NCBI GenBank assembly: GCA_019310965.1
Contig: JAFDDG010000012.1
Span: 1 to 64,000 of the forward strand
Direction: 5' to 3'
DNA: 64,000 bases
From: Deltaproteobacteria bacterium
GTDB lineage: Bacteria > Myxococcota_A > UBA9160 > SMWR01
How positions within the stretch are numbered: position 1 is the stretch's first letter; every line of letters starts with the position of its first letter. The position numbers and the translations under genes are program-made. Positions 28,003-36,768 of this stretch are shown one piece after another. The notes under the pieces were generated by a model, which worked only from the letters and a program-made list of their open reading frames with translations, made no database searches and was not told the DNA's origin.

Positions 28003-29124
28003 ATGGGAAACCCCGCCGTGCGCCTCGCCGTCCCTCTGCTCACTGCCGCTGCGCTGCTCGCTGCTCCCTGGTTGGCAGGGGCCACTGTCCACGTGGTGCG
28101 CACCGGCGAGTCGATCCAGGCCGCAGTCAGCACAGCGCGCCCTGGCGACACCGTCCTGGTGAAGCCGGGCCTGTACGCAGCGGCTCCGGGCCGCCGCAGC
28201 GTGGTCAGCGTGACCACCGACGATCTCACCCTGATCGGCAGCCTCGGCGCCGTGATCGACGCCAGCGGCGCGGACTATGGAGTGCTGGTGGGGCCCGACC
28301 TGGCACCCCACCGCCAGGGTTGCCCGACCCAGCCGGCGGTCACGCGCTTCCGCATGCAGCGCGCCGCAGAAGCCGGCGCGCGGCTCGTCGGGGTCGAACA
28401 CTACCGCCTGAGCCACGCTGTCTACCTCGAGAACGGCGCCCACGGCGCTTCGGCACTCTGCTCCCGGCACGGCCGCATCGACCACAATTTTGCCAGCGAC
28501 CACGCCGGCGCATCGATCCACGCCGACGGCATCGAAACACTGCGCGCCGACCACAACATCGTGAAGAACAGCGGCCTCGGGATCGAGATCGCGAACTCGC
28601 TGAACGCCGTGGTGCACGACAACTGGATCACTGGCAACAGCGGCGGCGTGTTGGTCATCGCTCGCGCGGGCCAGCCGTTGCCGTTCACGGAGAACGTTTC
28701 CGTCGAACACAATTGGATCGCCGAGAACAATCGCCCGGACGCGAGCGGAGAGCTGCCGGTGGGCACAGGCATCCTGAACATCGGCGGCGACGATGTGCTG
28801 ATCCGCGAGAATACGGTGATTGGAAACGCATCGTTCGGCGTCGCTTCGTTCGGAAATCCGTCCGGCGCCCTCGATCCACGCATCGAGCCCTTCGTCGACG
28901 GCCTCGTGGTGAAACGCAACATCGTGAAGCGCAACGGCAACGAGCCCGATACCGCACGGCTCGCGACGCCCGCTGCCGACCTGATCTTCGTGCCGGACGT
29001 GCTCGACTTCGCCACGGGCCACCGGGTTGCGACGGATCCGGATCCCACCGACAACTGCTTCTCAGACAATCACATCGATTCGGATCTTCCGAGCGGCATC
29101 ACCAGCCGCTTCGAGTGTCCCTAG
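28003..29124 (+). CDS. Exported right-handed parallel beta-helix protein
   Basis: A 373-residue secreted protein. The signal peptide (AVPLLTAAALLAAPWLAGA) is followed by a VHVVRTGESIQAAVSTARPG start typical of NosD/pectate-lyase-like beta-helix proteins. Repeated short strands with Asn/Gly turns (IVKNSGLGIEIANSLN, NWIAENNRPDASGEL, ENTVIGNASFGVAS) form the PbH1 repeats. Such folds bind or cleave polysaccharide or act as surface scaffolds. The catalytic residues are not recognisable, so the role is open. It lies immediately upstream of ruvX-mltG on the same strand, 34 bp from ruvX. Confidence 0.75.
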   Translation: MGNPAVRLAVPLLTAAALLAAPWLAGATVHVVRTGESIQAAVSTARPGDTVLVKPGLYAAAPGRRSVVSVTTDDLTLIGSLGAVIDASGADYGVLVGPDLAPHRQGCPTQPAVTRFRMQRAAEAGARLVGVEHYRLSHAVYLENGAHGASALCSRHGRIDHNFASDHAGASIHADGIETLRADHNIVKNSGLGIEIANSLNAVVHDNWITGNSGGVLVIARAGQPLPFTENVSVEHNWIAENNRPDASGELPVGTGILNIGGDDVLIRENTVIGNASFGVASFGNPSGALDPRIEPFVDGLVVKRNIVKRNGNEPDTARLATPAADLIFVPDVLDFATGHRVATDPDPTDNCFSDNHIDSDLPSGITSRFECP

Positions 29125-29158
29125 GCACAGCCCGGCGCGCAGCTGCTAGATTCGCCCC

Positions 29159-29602
29159 ATGTCGCCCAGAGGCCCCGTCCTCGCCCTCGATTACGGCACG
29201 AAGCGCATCGGCCTGGCCGTCTCTGACTCCGAGGGCGAGTTCGCCTTCCCGGTGGGGGAGCTCCAGCGCCGGAATCCCAAGCGAGACCTCGAGGAGCTGG
29301 CGCAGCTGGTGCGCGAGCGCGGTATCGTCGAGATCGTGGTCGGCCTGCCTCTGCACCTGGATGGCCGTGCGGGGGCGGAGGCAGAGGCGGCGCGTGACTT
29401 TGCCGCGTCGGTCGGCAGCGCCACCGGGCTGCCAGTCGAGCTCCTCGACGAGCGCTGGACCAGCCGCGAGGCGGAACGAGCGCTGCGCGAGAGCCAGCCC
29501 CGCCGCCGCAAGCGCGAGCGCGCCCGACTCGACGCTGCTGCTGCCGCCATCCTGTTGCGCACCTTCCTGGCGCAGCGCACAGCCGACCGGAACGACTCGT
29601 GA
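29159..29602 (+). CDS. ruvX: Putative pre-16S rRNA nuclease RuvX/YqgF
   Basis: A 147-residue RNase H-fold protein of the YqgF/RuvX family, involved in maturation of 16S rRNA 5' ends and proposed as a Holliday-junction resolvase. Motifs are VLALDYGTKRIGLAVSD (catalytic Asp), IVVGLPLHLDGRAG, and LLDERWTSREAERAL with the second acidic residue and a conserved Asp at the end (RLDAAAAAILL). Its end overlaps the mltG GTG by 4 bp. The ruvX-mltG pair is widely conserved. Confidence 0.93.
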   Translation: MSPRGPVLALDYGTKRIGLAVSDSEGEFAFPVGELQRRNPKRDLEELAQLVRERGIVEIVVGLPLHLDGRAGAEAEAARDFAASVGSATGLPVELLDERWTSREAERALRESQPRRRKRERARLDAAAAAILLRTFLAQRTADRNDS

Positions 29603-30600
29603 AGTTGCGCGTACCGATCGCGTTGGTGACACTGGCCGTCGCTTTCGGCGGGGCGGGCGTCGCCGTGCACAAGGCGCGCACGGCGCTTTCCCCCGTCACC
29701 GACGCACCGACCACGACACACGTGTTCAGCGTCGCACCGGGCGAGACGCTCGGACGCATCGCCGAGCGCCTCGAGCGCGAGAAACTCGTGCGCAGTGCCT
29801 TCGCGTTCGAGATGTTGGCCCGCTGGCGCGAGCAGGAGAGCGCGCTCCAGGTGGGCGAATACGCCCTCTCTCCAGCCATGGCACCGGACGAGATCCTGGC
29901 CACCATCGCCCAGGGTCGCGTCGTCACCTACGAGATGGCTATACCCGAGGGCTTCACGGTGCTGCAGACGGCCGAGCGCGTCGCCACGGGCAAGTTCGCG
30001 GAACGCGACGCCTTCCTCGCCGTCGCGCGCTCCGCGGAAATCGCCGAGAAGTTGGGCGTCGAGGGCGAGACTCTGGAGGGCTATCTCTTCCCGGAGACCT
30101 ACCGCATCCCGCACGGACTCTCGGCAGAGGAAATTGCGCGGGTGCTCGTCGATCACTTCCTCGCCGTGTGGCGCGAGCTCGAGCCCCAAGCAACCGCAGC
30201 TGGCCTCTCGATGCGCGAAGTCGTGACCCTCGGCTCCATCATCGAGAAGGAGACGAGCGCACCGGAGGAGCGGCCACTCATCGCGTCGGTGTTCCTCAAC
30301 CGCATCGCGCGCGGCATGCGTCTCGAAACCGACCCCACGGTCATCTACGGCATCCCAGACTTCGATGGCAACCTCCGGCGGCGCGACCTGGAGGACAGGA
30401 GCAACCCGTACAACACCTACGTGATCCCGGGTCTGCCGCCCGGCCCCATCGCGAGCCCCGGTCGCGCTGCCCTCCAAGCCGTGCTCGAACCCGCCACGAG
30501 CGACTATCTCTTCTTCGTGTCGCGCAACGATGGCTCCCACGTCTTCTCGAAGACCTACCGCGAGCACGTCGCCGCGGTAAACCGCTACCAGCGGCGCTGA
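29599..30600 (+). CDS. mltG: Endolytic murein transglycosylase MltG
   Basis: MltG cleaves nascent glycan strands at the inner membrane and sets strand length. The 333-residue protein has an N-terminal membrane anchor (LRVPIALVTLAVAFGGAGVAV), a LysM-like region (HVFSVAPGETLGRIAERLE) and the catalytic YceG domain. The active-site Glu lies in LGSIIEKETSAPEERPLIASVFLNR. RMRLETDPTVIYG and NPYNTYVIPGLPPGPIASPG are other family marks. The start is GTG, overlapping ruvX. Confidence 0.95.
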   Translation: MKLRVPIALVTLAVAFGGAGVAVHKARTALSPVTDAPTTTHVFSVAPGETLGRIAERLEREKLVRSAFAFEMLARWREQESALQVGEYALSPAMAPDEILATIAQGRVVTYEMAIPEGFTVLQTAERVATGKFAERDAFLAVARSAEIAEKLGVEGETLEGYLFPETYRIPHGLSAEEIARVLVDHFLAVWRELEPQATAAGLSMREVVTLGSIIEKETSAPEERPLIASVFLNRIARGMRLETDPTVIYGIPDFDGNLRRRDLEDRSNPYNTYVIPGLPPGPIASPGRAALQAVLEPATSDYLFFVSRNDGSHVFSKTYREHVAAVNRYQRR

Positions 30601-30622
30601 CGCACCGAGGGAGGCAACGGCC

Positions 30623-30997
30623 ATGCCGAAGGGCAAGGCGCTCTACCACGAGTACCCGGATTACGAGGTCGCGCTCGACTCGAATCCAGCGCGGGTGCGA
30701 GTGACATTCCACGGCGAAGTGGTTGTCGATAGCTCGCGCACGCTGGTCGTGCGGGAGACGGGGCACACGGCGGTGGTGTATTTCCCGCGGGAGGATGTGC
30801 GCTTCGAGTGGCTCGAGCGCAGCGACAACGAGACCTTCTGCCCGTTCAAGGGGGAGGCCTCCTACTGGAACCTGCGCGTCCGGGAGCACAGCGAGGCCAA
30901 CGCCGTCTGGAGCTACGAGGATCCCTTCGAGCAGGTGGCCGGCCTGGCGGGCTATCTGGCCTTCTTGCCGGACCGCGAGGGCCTGCTGCAGGAGTAG
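30623..30997 (+). CDS. DUF427 domain-containing protein
   Basis: A small cytoplasmic beta-rich protein (124 aa) of DUF427. The start has a GAGGGAGGC ribosome-binding site. The core VTFHGEVVVDSSRTLVVRETGHTAVVYFPREDVRF and ETFCPFKGEASYWNLRV (with conserved Cys and Tyr-Trp) match the family. The function is unknown. It lies 22 bp after mltG and may share its transcript. Confidence 0.88.
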   Translation: MPKGKALYHEYPDYEVALDSNPARVRVTFHGEVVVDSSRTLVVRETGHTAVVYFPREDVRFEWLERSDNETFCPFKGEASYWNLRVREHSEANAVWSYEDPFEQVAGLAGYLAFLPDREGLLQE

Positions 30998-31080
30998 CCG
31001 GCGCCAGATCGGAAAACTCTGCAGCAGGGCCTCGGCTTCGTGTACACTCTGGGATATTCAAAGATTTGTTAGGCGAATCC

Positions 31081-31515
31081 ATGAAGACGCTCCGCTCGAA
31101 CCGCTCCCACATCTCGCAGCGTCCGCTGCGCTGCCTCGCCATCGGCGTGCTGGCGTTGGGGATCGGCTGCGCCTCGACGCTCGAGGATAGCCAGCTGGCC
31201 GGCTTCGAAGGCATGCGTGAGCCGATCACGGCTTTTTCACGCAATCCCATCGTCTGCGCACCGACGGCCCTCGGCAACACGGTGGGCGGCTTGATTGGCG
31301 CACCGCTGGCGCTGGCGGTGTTCCCGCTCGTCTGGCCCGCCACGCTCTTCACCTCGGACGACGACTATCTCTTCCAGATCTACGGCACGACGTTCTGGGG
31401 CCCGGTGCTGCTGACCGGCGGCGCCATCGGCGGCGTGTTCTACCCGCTCTCGCTGCTGGCCGACGAGAATCCCTGCAGCTTCGGCACCGAGCCCCCCCAG
31501 CCCAGCCAATATTGA
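31081..31515 (+). CDS. Small lipoprotein with two hydrophobic segments
   Basis: I do not recognise this family. The track ORF starts at 30808, but the in-frame ATG at 31081 begins a clear lipoprotein signal, ending LALGIGC with the Cys at residue 30. This gives 144 residues. The mature part has two glycine-rich hydrophobic stretches (GGLIGAPLALAVFPLVW and FWGPVLLTGGAIGGVFYPL), which could be membrane-embedded or aggregate in the outer membrane. A hydrophobic membrane-associated role is inferred; no enzymatic motif is visible. Confidence 0.6.
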   Translation: MKTLRSNRSHISQRPLRCLAIGVLALGIGCASTLEDSQLAGFEGMREPITAFSRNPIVCAPTALGNTVGGLIGAPLALAVFPLVWPATLFTSDDDYLFQIYGTTFWGPVLLTGGAIGGVFYPLSLLADENPCSFGTEPPQPSQY

Positions 31516-31572
31516 CGAGCCAGCGACGCCGGCGAGCGCGCAGTGGCCCCGGCGGCCACGCGGGCGCGAGGC

Positions 31573-32826
31573 TCACTGCGCATCCCGGCGCTGCTCGAGC
31601 TTCTCCACCTGGGTCTGCAGCCAGGGTGTGAGCCAGAAATTCACGCTCTCGTTCTCGAGCTTGCGATGCACTGCGATCGCGAGATCGAGCGCCGCGGGCT
31701 CGACCCTCGGCTGGGTCAGCACGACATCGAGCAGGTGCAACGCCTCGATCGCCTCGCCGGCCTCGAAGCGCGCGCGGGCACGCTCGACCAGTGCGGACTG
31801 GCCCCCCACCAGCTCGACGAGGTCGCCGTGGATTGCACGCGGCGGCACCGAGTAGAGCTCGGTGGTCGACCGGTGGTGGAACCAGCCGGCGTAGCTCTCC
31901 CAGATGGCGCGCACACTCCAGGAGACCTTTCCGTAGCCCTCGCCCACCTCGAGCTCCGGAGGTAGCTGGATCTCCTGCATCAGGGTGTGGACATCCTTGC
32001 CCTCGTTCATGCCCTTCACGGTCTCGTCGTGGACGTAGTGGATGGCGCCGCGCAGGCGCTCGAGCTCCTCGCGGATCAACGCCTTGCCGGCGATGGGCTG
32101 GTGATGCCCCACCAGAAGATGTTCGGGCTCCAGCTCGAGCACCCGGTCGACGGCCGCCGCCACAGTCAACGCGTCGCGATAGCGGTCGCCGCGGATCGTG
32201 ACGAGGTTCGGGAAATGCCCGAAGAGACAGCCGAAGAGATTCCCGGTGAAGCAGATGCCGTGGTCGGGCAGCCAGATGACCAGCGAATCGTTGGTCTCGC
32301 CGCCGGCCACGCCGAGTAGCTCGATGCGCAGGCCGCCGAGCTCGATCTCGTGGTGATCCTCGAAGGTGATCGTGGGCGTCGGAATCGCCTGGGGCGGGGG
32401 CGGTCCCAACTCCTTCACGACGTAGTCGTGCAGGTTCTTGATGCGATTCTTGAAGGCAAAGGCCGAGCGCGCGCCTCGAAACGGCGCCAGCCGCGCATCG
32501 TAGCTCTGATGCTCGGCGTTTCCGGCGTGAGCCACCACCTCCGTGCCCTCTTCCAGGAAGCACGGCACGCCACCCACGTGATCCACATGGCCTTGGGTGA
32601 GGATGATGTAGCGGGTGGGCGCCGTAGAGATCGCGTCGAAGTTGCGCTTGTGGATCGGCGCCTCCATCCCCATGCCGGCATTCACCACGATGCGCCCTTC
32701 GCTCGTGACGATCAGGAAGGCGTTCGAGAAGCCCTCCGACAGGTGGATGAACTCGTTGATCTGCTGGGAGCCGAGCTTGGCGTGGAAGGGCTCGCCGGGG
32801 CGAGAGCGATAAAGGGGCACGGACAT
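31573..32826 (-). CDS. Metallo-beta-lactamase-fold hydrolase, alkyl-sulfatase-like
   Basis: I start at ATG 32826 (MSVPLYRSRPG), with GAGGAG 5 nt upstream, giving 417 residues; the track start adds 26. The MBL domain has the metal motif in TQGHVDHVGG (residues 77-86), FTGNLFG and LLVGHHQPI. The C-terminal half (AIWESYAGWFHHRSTTELY onwards) resembles the dimerisation and sterol-carrier-like parts of alkyl sulfatases. The first ligand of the classic HxHxDH motif is Gln78 instead of His. The substrate is unknown; lipid sulfate or ester hydrolysis is a guess. Confidence 0.75.
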   Translation of the reverse strand: MSVPLYRSRPGEPFHAKLGSQQINEFIHLSEGFSNAFLIVTSEGRIVVNAGMGMEAPIHKRNFDAISTAPTRYIILTQGHVDHVGGVPCFLEEGTEVVAHAGNAEHQSYDARLAPFRGARSAFAFKNRIKNLHDYVVKELGPPPPQAIPTPTITFEDHHEIELGGLRIELLGVAGGETNDSLVIWLPDHGICFTGNLFGCLFGHFPNLVTIRGDRYRDALTVAAAVDRVLELEPEHLLVGHHQPIAGKALIREELERLRGAIHYVHDETVKGMNEGKDVHTLMQEIQLPPELEVGEGYGKVSWSVRAIWESYAGWFHHRSTTELYSVPPRAIHGDLVELVGGQSALVERARARFEAGEAIEALHLLDVVLTQPRVEPAALDLAIAVHRKLENESVNFWLTPWLQTQVEKLEQRRDAQ

Positions 32827-32890
32827 GGCTTCTCCTCGATAGGAGGAGCACTGTAGAAGCGCGAGACGAGAGATGGAAGGGAAAAGGGCG

Positions 32891-33928
32891 CTAGGTGAGC
32901 GCAACGTCCTTCAGCAGAGGCAGGTTGTCGAGAGCTGCGCCGGCGCCGTGCACGACGGCGGTGAAGGGGTCCTCACTGCGCAGGATCGGAAGCTTGGTCT
33001 CCTGACGCAGCACCACGTCCAGGTCACGCAGCATCGAGCCTCCACCCACCAGCATGATGCCGCGGTCGATGATGTCCGCCGCCAGCTCCGGCGGCGTCTT
33101 CTCGAGCGTCAGGTGCACCGCCTCGACGATGGCGTGAATCGGCTCCACCAAGGCTTCCCGCACCTCTTCGCTGGTAGCGACGACCACCTTGGGGATGCCG
33201 GCCACCAGGTCGCGGCCCTTGATCTCCATGGTTTCTGTCTTTCCCGACGGCGATGCGGTGGCGATCGTCATCTTGATCGCCTCGGCGCTGCGCTCGCCCA
33301 CCAACACGTTGTACTTGCGCTTCACGTAATTGATGATCGCATCGTCCATCTTGTCACCGCCGCAGCGGATCGACTTCGAGGTGACGATGCCGGAGAGCGA
33401 GATCACGGCAACGTCCGTTGTTCCGCCGCCGATGTCCACCACCATGTTGCCGGTGGGCGCGGTGACGTCGAGACCGGCGCCGATGGCAGCCGCCATCGGC
33501 TCCTCGATCAGGTAGACCTCGCGTGCGCCGGCGGAGAGCGCCGACTCTCGCACGGCGCGTTTTTCGACACTCGTGATGCAGGGCGGAACGCAGATCACCA
33601 TGCGCGGGCGCACCAGCTTGCGACGGCTGTGGGCACGCTGGATGAAGTAGCGAAGCATCGCCTCGGTGATTTCGAAGTCGGCGATCACGCCGTCCTTGAT
33701 CGGGCGAATCGCGCGAATGCCGCTGGGCGTGCGCCCGAGCATCTCCTTGGCCTCGTGGCCCACCGCCAACACGCGCTCGCCGCGGCCCGAGGAATCCTGC
33801 GTCACAGCCACCACTGACGGTTCCGAGCACACGAGGCCCTTACCGCGCACATAGACGAGGGTGTTGGCGGTACCGAGGTCGATAGCCAGATCGTGGGAGA
33901 AAAAGCCTGCGATGGCATCGAAGAACAT
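32891..33928 (-). CDS. mreB: Rod-shape-determining protein MreB
   Basis: MreB is the bacterial actin that directs side-wall peptidoglycan synthesis. The 345-residue protein has the phosphate-1 motif LAIDLGTANTLVYV, phosphate-2 VVDIGGGTTDVAVISL, and the adenosine motif IMLVGGGSMLRDLD. RPRMVICVPPCITSVEKRAV is the connecting segment. The start is ATG 33928, with GAGG upstream. mreC/mreD are not adjacent, so here it stands alone. Confidence 0.98.
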   Translation of the reverse strand: MFFDAIAGFFSHDLAIDLGTANTLVYVRGKGLVCSEPSVVAVTQDSSGRGERVLAVGHEAKEMLGRTPSGIRAIRPIKDGVIADFEITEAMLRYFIQRAHSRRKLVRPRMVICVPPCITSVEKRAVRESALSAGAREVYLIEEPMAAAIGAGLDVTAPTGNMVVDIGGGTTDVAVISLSGIVTSKSIRCGGDKMDDAIINYVKRKYNVLVGERSAEAIKMTIATASPSGKTETMEIKGRDLVAGIPKVVVATSEEVREALVEPIHAIVEAVHLTLEKTPPELAADIIDRGIMLVGGGSMLRDLDVVLRQETKLPILRSEDPFTAVVHGAGAALDNLPLLKDVALT

Positions 33929-34229
33929 CGCCTCTGGGTCCTCTTCGCCGGGGGGGTGGTGAAATCCCTATCGGCGGATGCGGGTTCCCGGTTGAGCCAC
34001 CGATGCGTTGCGGGCGCACGGAGACGCGAAATTGCCGGTTGCTGATGGGGCCGCCCGCAAATGCGGGGCCAAAGGCCATCTCATGAACCCCGACCGAGCC
34101 AGGCGCCTGAATCCGGCCCGAGATCAAGGCGCGAAATCGCAGCTCTAGCCGTCGCGGGGCGAGAGCTCGCAACGCAGAGATCGGGTCGAAGGCAGATGAT
34201 TGGCGACCCAGGGGTTTACGAGATGGCCT
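33929..34229. other. Intergenic region upstream of mreB
   Basis: This 301-bp stretch has no convincing gene. It is upstream of mreB and downstream of the small membrane protein, so it should hold the mreB promoter. A small hairpin-capable sequence (CCCGC-att-tGCGGG near 34055) is visible, but I see no confident -35/-10 pair. Confidence 0.5.
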
Positions 34230-34577
34230 CTAGCGCCCCTGCTCGGGATCCCGCTTTACGAGCTCGGAGAGCTCGGAGACGATCGAGCGCAGATCGCCGA
34301 GATGCGCGCGGTGGGCGGAGACGGCGGCCTCGGCAGCGGAGAGTTCGGTCTCGAGCTCGCCGATCGCGTTCTCCAGCAAGCCGACCTGGACGACTAGACC
34401 CGTGGCCCGGCGATTCTCGAGTGCAAGCCCCAGGAGCGCGACAGCCAGGAGCCCGAGCAGCGCCCACAGGGACCAACGGCCAACCCGCGGCGTCTCGTCC
34501 CCCGGTACCGGCTCGCTCGAACCCGGCCTCGAGTCGCCGTCCGGAACCACCTCCAGCTTCGGACGCGCTTCGGACAC
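34230..34577 (-). CDS. Single-pass membrane protein with coiled coil, downstream of pafA
   Basis: A 115-residue protein I do not recognise. The first 30 residues are acidic and Pro/Gly/Ser-rich. One transmembrane helix follows (WSLWALLGLLAVALLGLAL), then a heptad-like coiled coil (LLENAIGELETELSAAEAAV...LSELV). This topology resembles the septum protein FtsB, or a small membrane tether. It is on the same strand as the Pup operon, 62 bp after pafA, with a dispersed repeat in the gap, so cotranscription is possible but unproven. It is the only non-canonical gene at the end of the operon. Confidence 0.6.
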   Translation of the reverse strand: MSEARPKLEVVPDGDSRPGSSEPVPGDETPRVGRWSLWALLGLLAVALLGLALENRRATGLVVQVGLLENAIGELETELSAAEAAVSAHRAHLGDLRSIVSELSELVKRDPEQGR

Positions 34578-34593
34578 GACTAACGCCGCCGCC

Positions 34594-34615
34594 AGGCCGC
34601 AGGCCGCACAGCGAG
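34594..34615 (-). repeat. Third copy of the 22-bp repeat, reverse strand
   Basis: aggccgcaggccgcacagcgag is the reverse complement of the 27179/27230 repeat with one mismatch (t for c). It sits between pafA and the small membrane protein gene. Confidence 0.65.
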
Positions 34616-34639
34616 CCCGACCGGAGCGAGCTGCACGAG

Positions 34640-36046
34640 CTAGCTCTGGATGACGAGCTTCGAGAGGCTCGTCTTGCGCAGGTTGGTCTTCTGGATCGTG
34701 CGCACCAGCTCGGCGACCTTCTCGATGTCGGTCTCGAACGGATTGTTGCAGATGACGCGCACGTTCAGCAGGTTGCCTAGGCGGATGTTCGACCAGTCCA
34801 GGTCGTACTGGATCGAGTTCTGCCGCGCGAGCTTGATGAACTCGCCGCGCATTCGCGCGCGGGTGTCCGGCGGCGGCTCGGTCTTGCCCTTGATGATCTC
34901 CTCATCCTCGAGCACCCGCTCCACCGATCCCGCCCGCTCGAGCAGGTAGTAGAGACCTCGGTTCATGCGGATGTCGTGGTATTGAAGATCGAGCATGAAG
35001 ACGCGCGGATCGTTCCAGGTGGTGTCCTTGCGATCGATGTAGGACTGGATCATCCGGCGCTTGATCAACCAGTCGATGTGGCGATCGAGCTTGTCGGGAT
35101 CGGAGTCGAGACAATCGAGCGAGAACTGCCACATCTCGACGGCCATCTTGAGCTCGTCGGAGACGGGGTACTGCTCGAGGTACTTCTGTGCCATCTCGCA
35201 ATACTCGCGCTGGATATTGATCGGCGAATACTCGCGGCCGTTGTCCAGCCGCAACTTGCGCTTGCAGGTCGTGTCGTAGGAGATGTCCTTGATCGCCTTG
35301 ACCGGGTTGCGCAGGGTGAAATCCTGATTGATGTAGTTGTCCTCGATCATCTGGAGGACCACGGCACAAGTGCCGATCTTCAGGAAGTTCGTGTACTCGG
35401 ACATATTCGAGTCGCCCACGATCACGTGCAACCGGCGGTACTTCTCCCGGTCCGCGTGGGGCTCGTCGCGGGTGTTGATGATCGAGCGGTCGTTGGTCGT
35501 GGTGCCCGAGATCTTCTGGTAGATGTGCTGGGCACGCTGGCTGACGCAGTAGTGCACGCCGTCCTGGGTCTGGAAGACCTTGCCCGCACCGGTATAGATC
35601 TGGCGCGTCACCAAGAAGGGAATCAACTGCTCGGCCAGGTAATAGAAGTCGACATCCCGGTCGACGAGGTAGTTCTCGTGGCAGCCGTAGCTGTTGCCGA
35701 CGAAGTCGGTGTTGTTCTTGAAGATCGAGAGCTTCCCGGCAATGCGCTCGTCGCGAATCTTCTCCTCGGCGTAGATCTGGAGGTCCTCGAGGATTCGCTC
35801 GCCGGCCTTGTCGTAGAGGATCACGTCTCGCGGCGACGCGCACTCCGGCGTGGCGTACTCCGGGTGGCAGCCGGTGTCCTGGTAGAAGCGGGCACCGTTT
35901 TCGAGGAAGACGTTGAGGAAGTGCTCGGTGGTAATCAGCTTCTCGAAGAGGAAGCGGATCGCCTTCTCTACGGGCAGCGTCTTCCGCCCTTCGGGCGTGA
36001 AGATGATGCCGTACTCGGTTTCGACGCCGTAAATCCGCTTCTGCAC
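34640..36046 (-). CDS. pafA: Pup ligase PafA
   Basis: PafA joins the C-terminal glutamate of Pup to lysines of target proteins, using ATP. It is a glutamine-synthetase-like carboxylate-amine ligase of 468 residues. The start is YGVETEYGI, with the metal-binding Glu residues. The catalytic Asp lies in RFYQDTGCHPEYATPEC, where PafA enzymes have the D-x-G-xHPEYATPEC pattern. KNNTDFVGNSYGCHENYLV, TRDEPHADREKYRRLHVI and DNGREYSPINIQREY are the other shared blocks. The start is GTG 36046, weak GGACGG before it. It lies 23 bp after prcA and appears to be the last core gene of the operon. Confidence 0.96.
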   Translation of the reverse strand: MQKRIYGVETEYGIIFTPEGRKTLPVEKAIRFLFEKLITTEHFLNVFLENGARFYQDTGCHPEYATPECASPRDVILYDKAGERILEDLQIYAEEKIRDERIAGKLSIFKNNTDFVGNSYGCHENYLVDRDVDFYYLAEQLIPFLVTRQIYTGAGKVFQTQDGVHYCVSQRAQHIYQKISGTTTNDRSIINTRDEPHADREKYRRLHVIVGDSNMSEYTNFLKIGTCAVVLQMIEDNYINQDFTLRNPVKAIKDISYDTTCKRKLRLDNGREYSPINIQREYCEMAQKYLEQYPVSDELKMAVEMWQFSLDCLDSDPDKLDRHIDWLIKRRMIQSYIDRKDTTWNDPRVFMLDLQYHDIRMNRGLYYLLERAGSVERVLEDEEIIKGKTEPPPDTRARMRGEFIKLARQNSIQYDLDWSNIRLGNLLNVRVICNNPFETDIEKVAELVRTIQKTNLRKTSLSKLVIQS

Positions 36047-36069
36047 TAGGCCGTCCGCCGGATGGGAGT

Positions 36070-36768
36070 CTAGCCCCCCAGATAGTCCCTCAGTGTATCG
36101 GCGAATAGGCGGTGAAACTTGCGTCCCGTCCGACTCCCATCTAACACACAGACTTCGAGGTTTTCCGGCGACACTTGCGGCTGCGCTTCCGCCGCACGTT
36201 GCAGTGCGTTGCGCCCGAGACGCAGCGCATCACGCAGAGAGAGGCCATCCCGGTACTCGTCGCGCAAGTAGCCGGCAAGATCGTCCGCGGCCCCCCCGAT
36301 CACACAGAAGCCCGAGTGGTCGCTGATGCTGCCGTCGAACGTCACGCGGTAGATGGCGTTTCGTTCGTGACCGGCCAGCGTGGGGTCGCCCACCTCGGCC
36401 ACGATCACCTCCGCCTCGAGCGGCTTGAGCTCCCGAGTGAAGACGTCGCCGATCACCTGCGAATAAGCGTTGGCGAGGGCTTTTGCCCTCACATCGTCCC
36501 GCGAGTAGGCGTAGCCCTTGGTGTCTGCGTAGCGTACGCCGACCTTCCGCAGCTGGTCGAACTCGCTGAACTTGCCCACGCCCGCGAAGGCAATGCGGTC
36601 GTAGATCTCGCCAATCTTCATCAGCGAGGACGGATTCTCCGCCATGATGGCAACGCCGCCCTCGAACTCCAGGGTCACGCTGGGCTTGCCGCGGGCGATA
36701 CCCTTGCGGGCGTACTCCGCCTTGTCCTGCATCACCTGCTCGGGCGACACGTAGAACGGCATGCTCAT
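36070..36768 (-). CDS. prcA: 20S proteasome alpha subunit PrcA
   Basis: PrcA forms the outer rings of the 20S core and gates entry. I start it at ATG 36768 (MSMPFYVSPEQVMQDKAEYA), overlapping the prcB stop by 4 bp (ATGA); the track ORF runs too long. The protein is 232 residues. The gating N terminus followed by RKGIARGKPSVTLEFEGGV and MAENPSSLMKIGEIYDRIAF closely matches the mycobacterial PrcA pattern (SPEQ...RKGIARAKS). As in alpha subunits, the N terminus has no catalytic Thr. It is translationally coupled to prcB. Confidence 0.95.
   Translation of the reverse strand: MSMPFYVSPEQVMQDKAEYARKGIARGKPSVTLEFEGGVAIMAENPSSLMKIGEIYDRIAFAGVGKFSEFDQLRKVGVRYADTKGYAYSRDDVRAKALANAYSQVIGDVFTRELKPLEAEVIVAEVGDPTLAGHERNAIYRVTFDGSISDHSGFCVIGGAADDLAGYLRDEYRDGLSLRDALRLGRNALQRAAEAQPQVSPENLEVCVLDGSRTGRKFHRLFADTLRDYLGG

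Noticed and set aside
27999-30704. A 901-residue plus-strand ORF across three genes.
   Set aside because: It is out of frame with the beta-helix protein, ruvX and mltG, each of which has clear family motifs; Arg/Pro-rich shadow.
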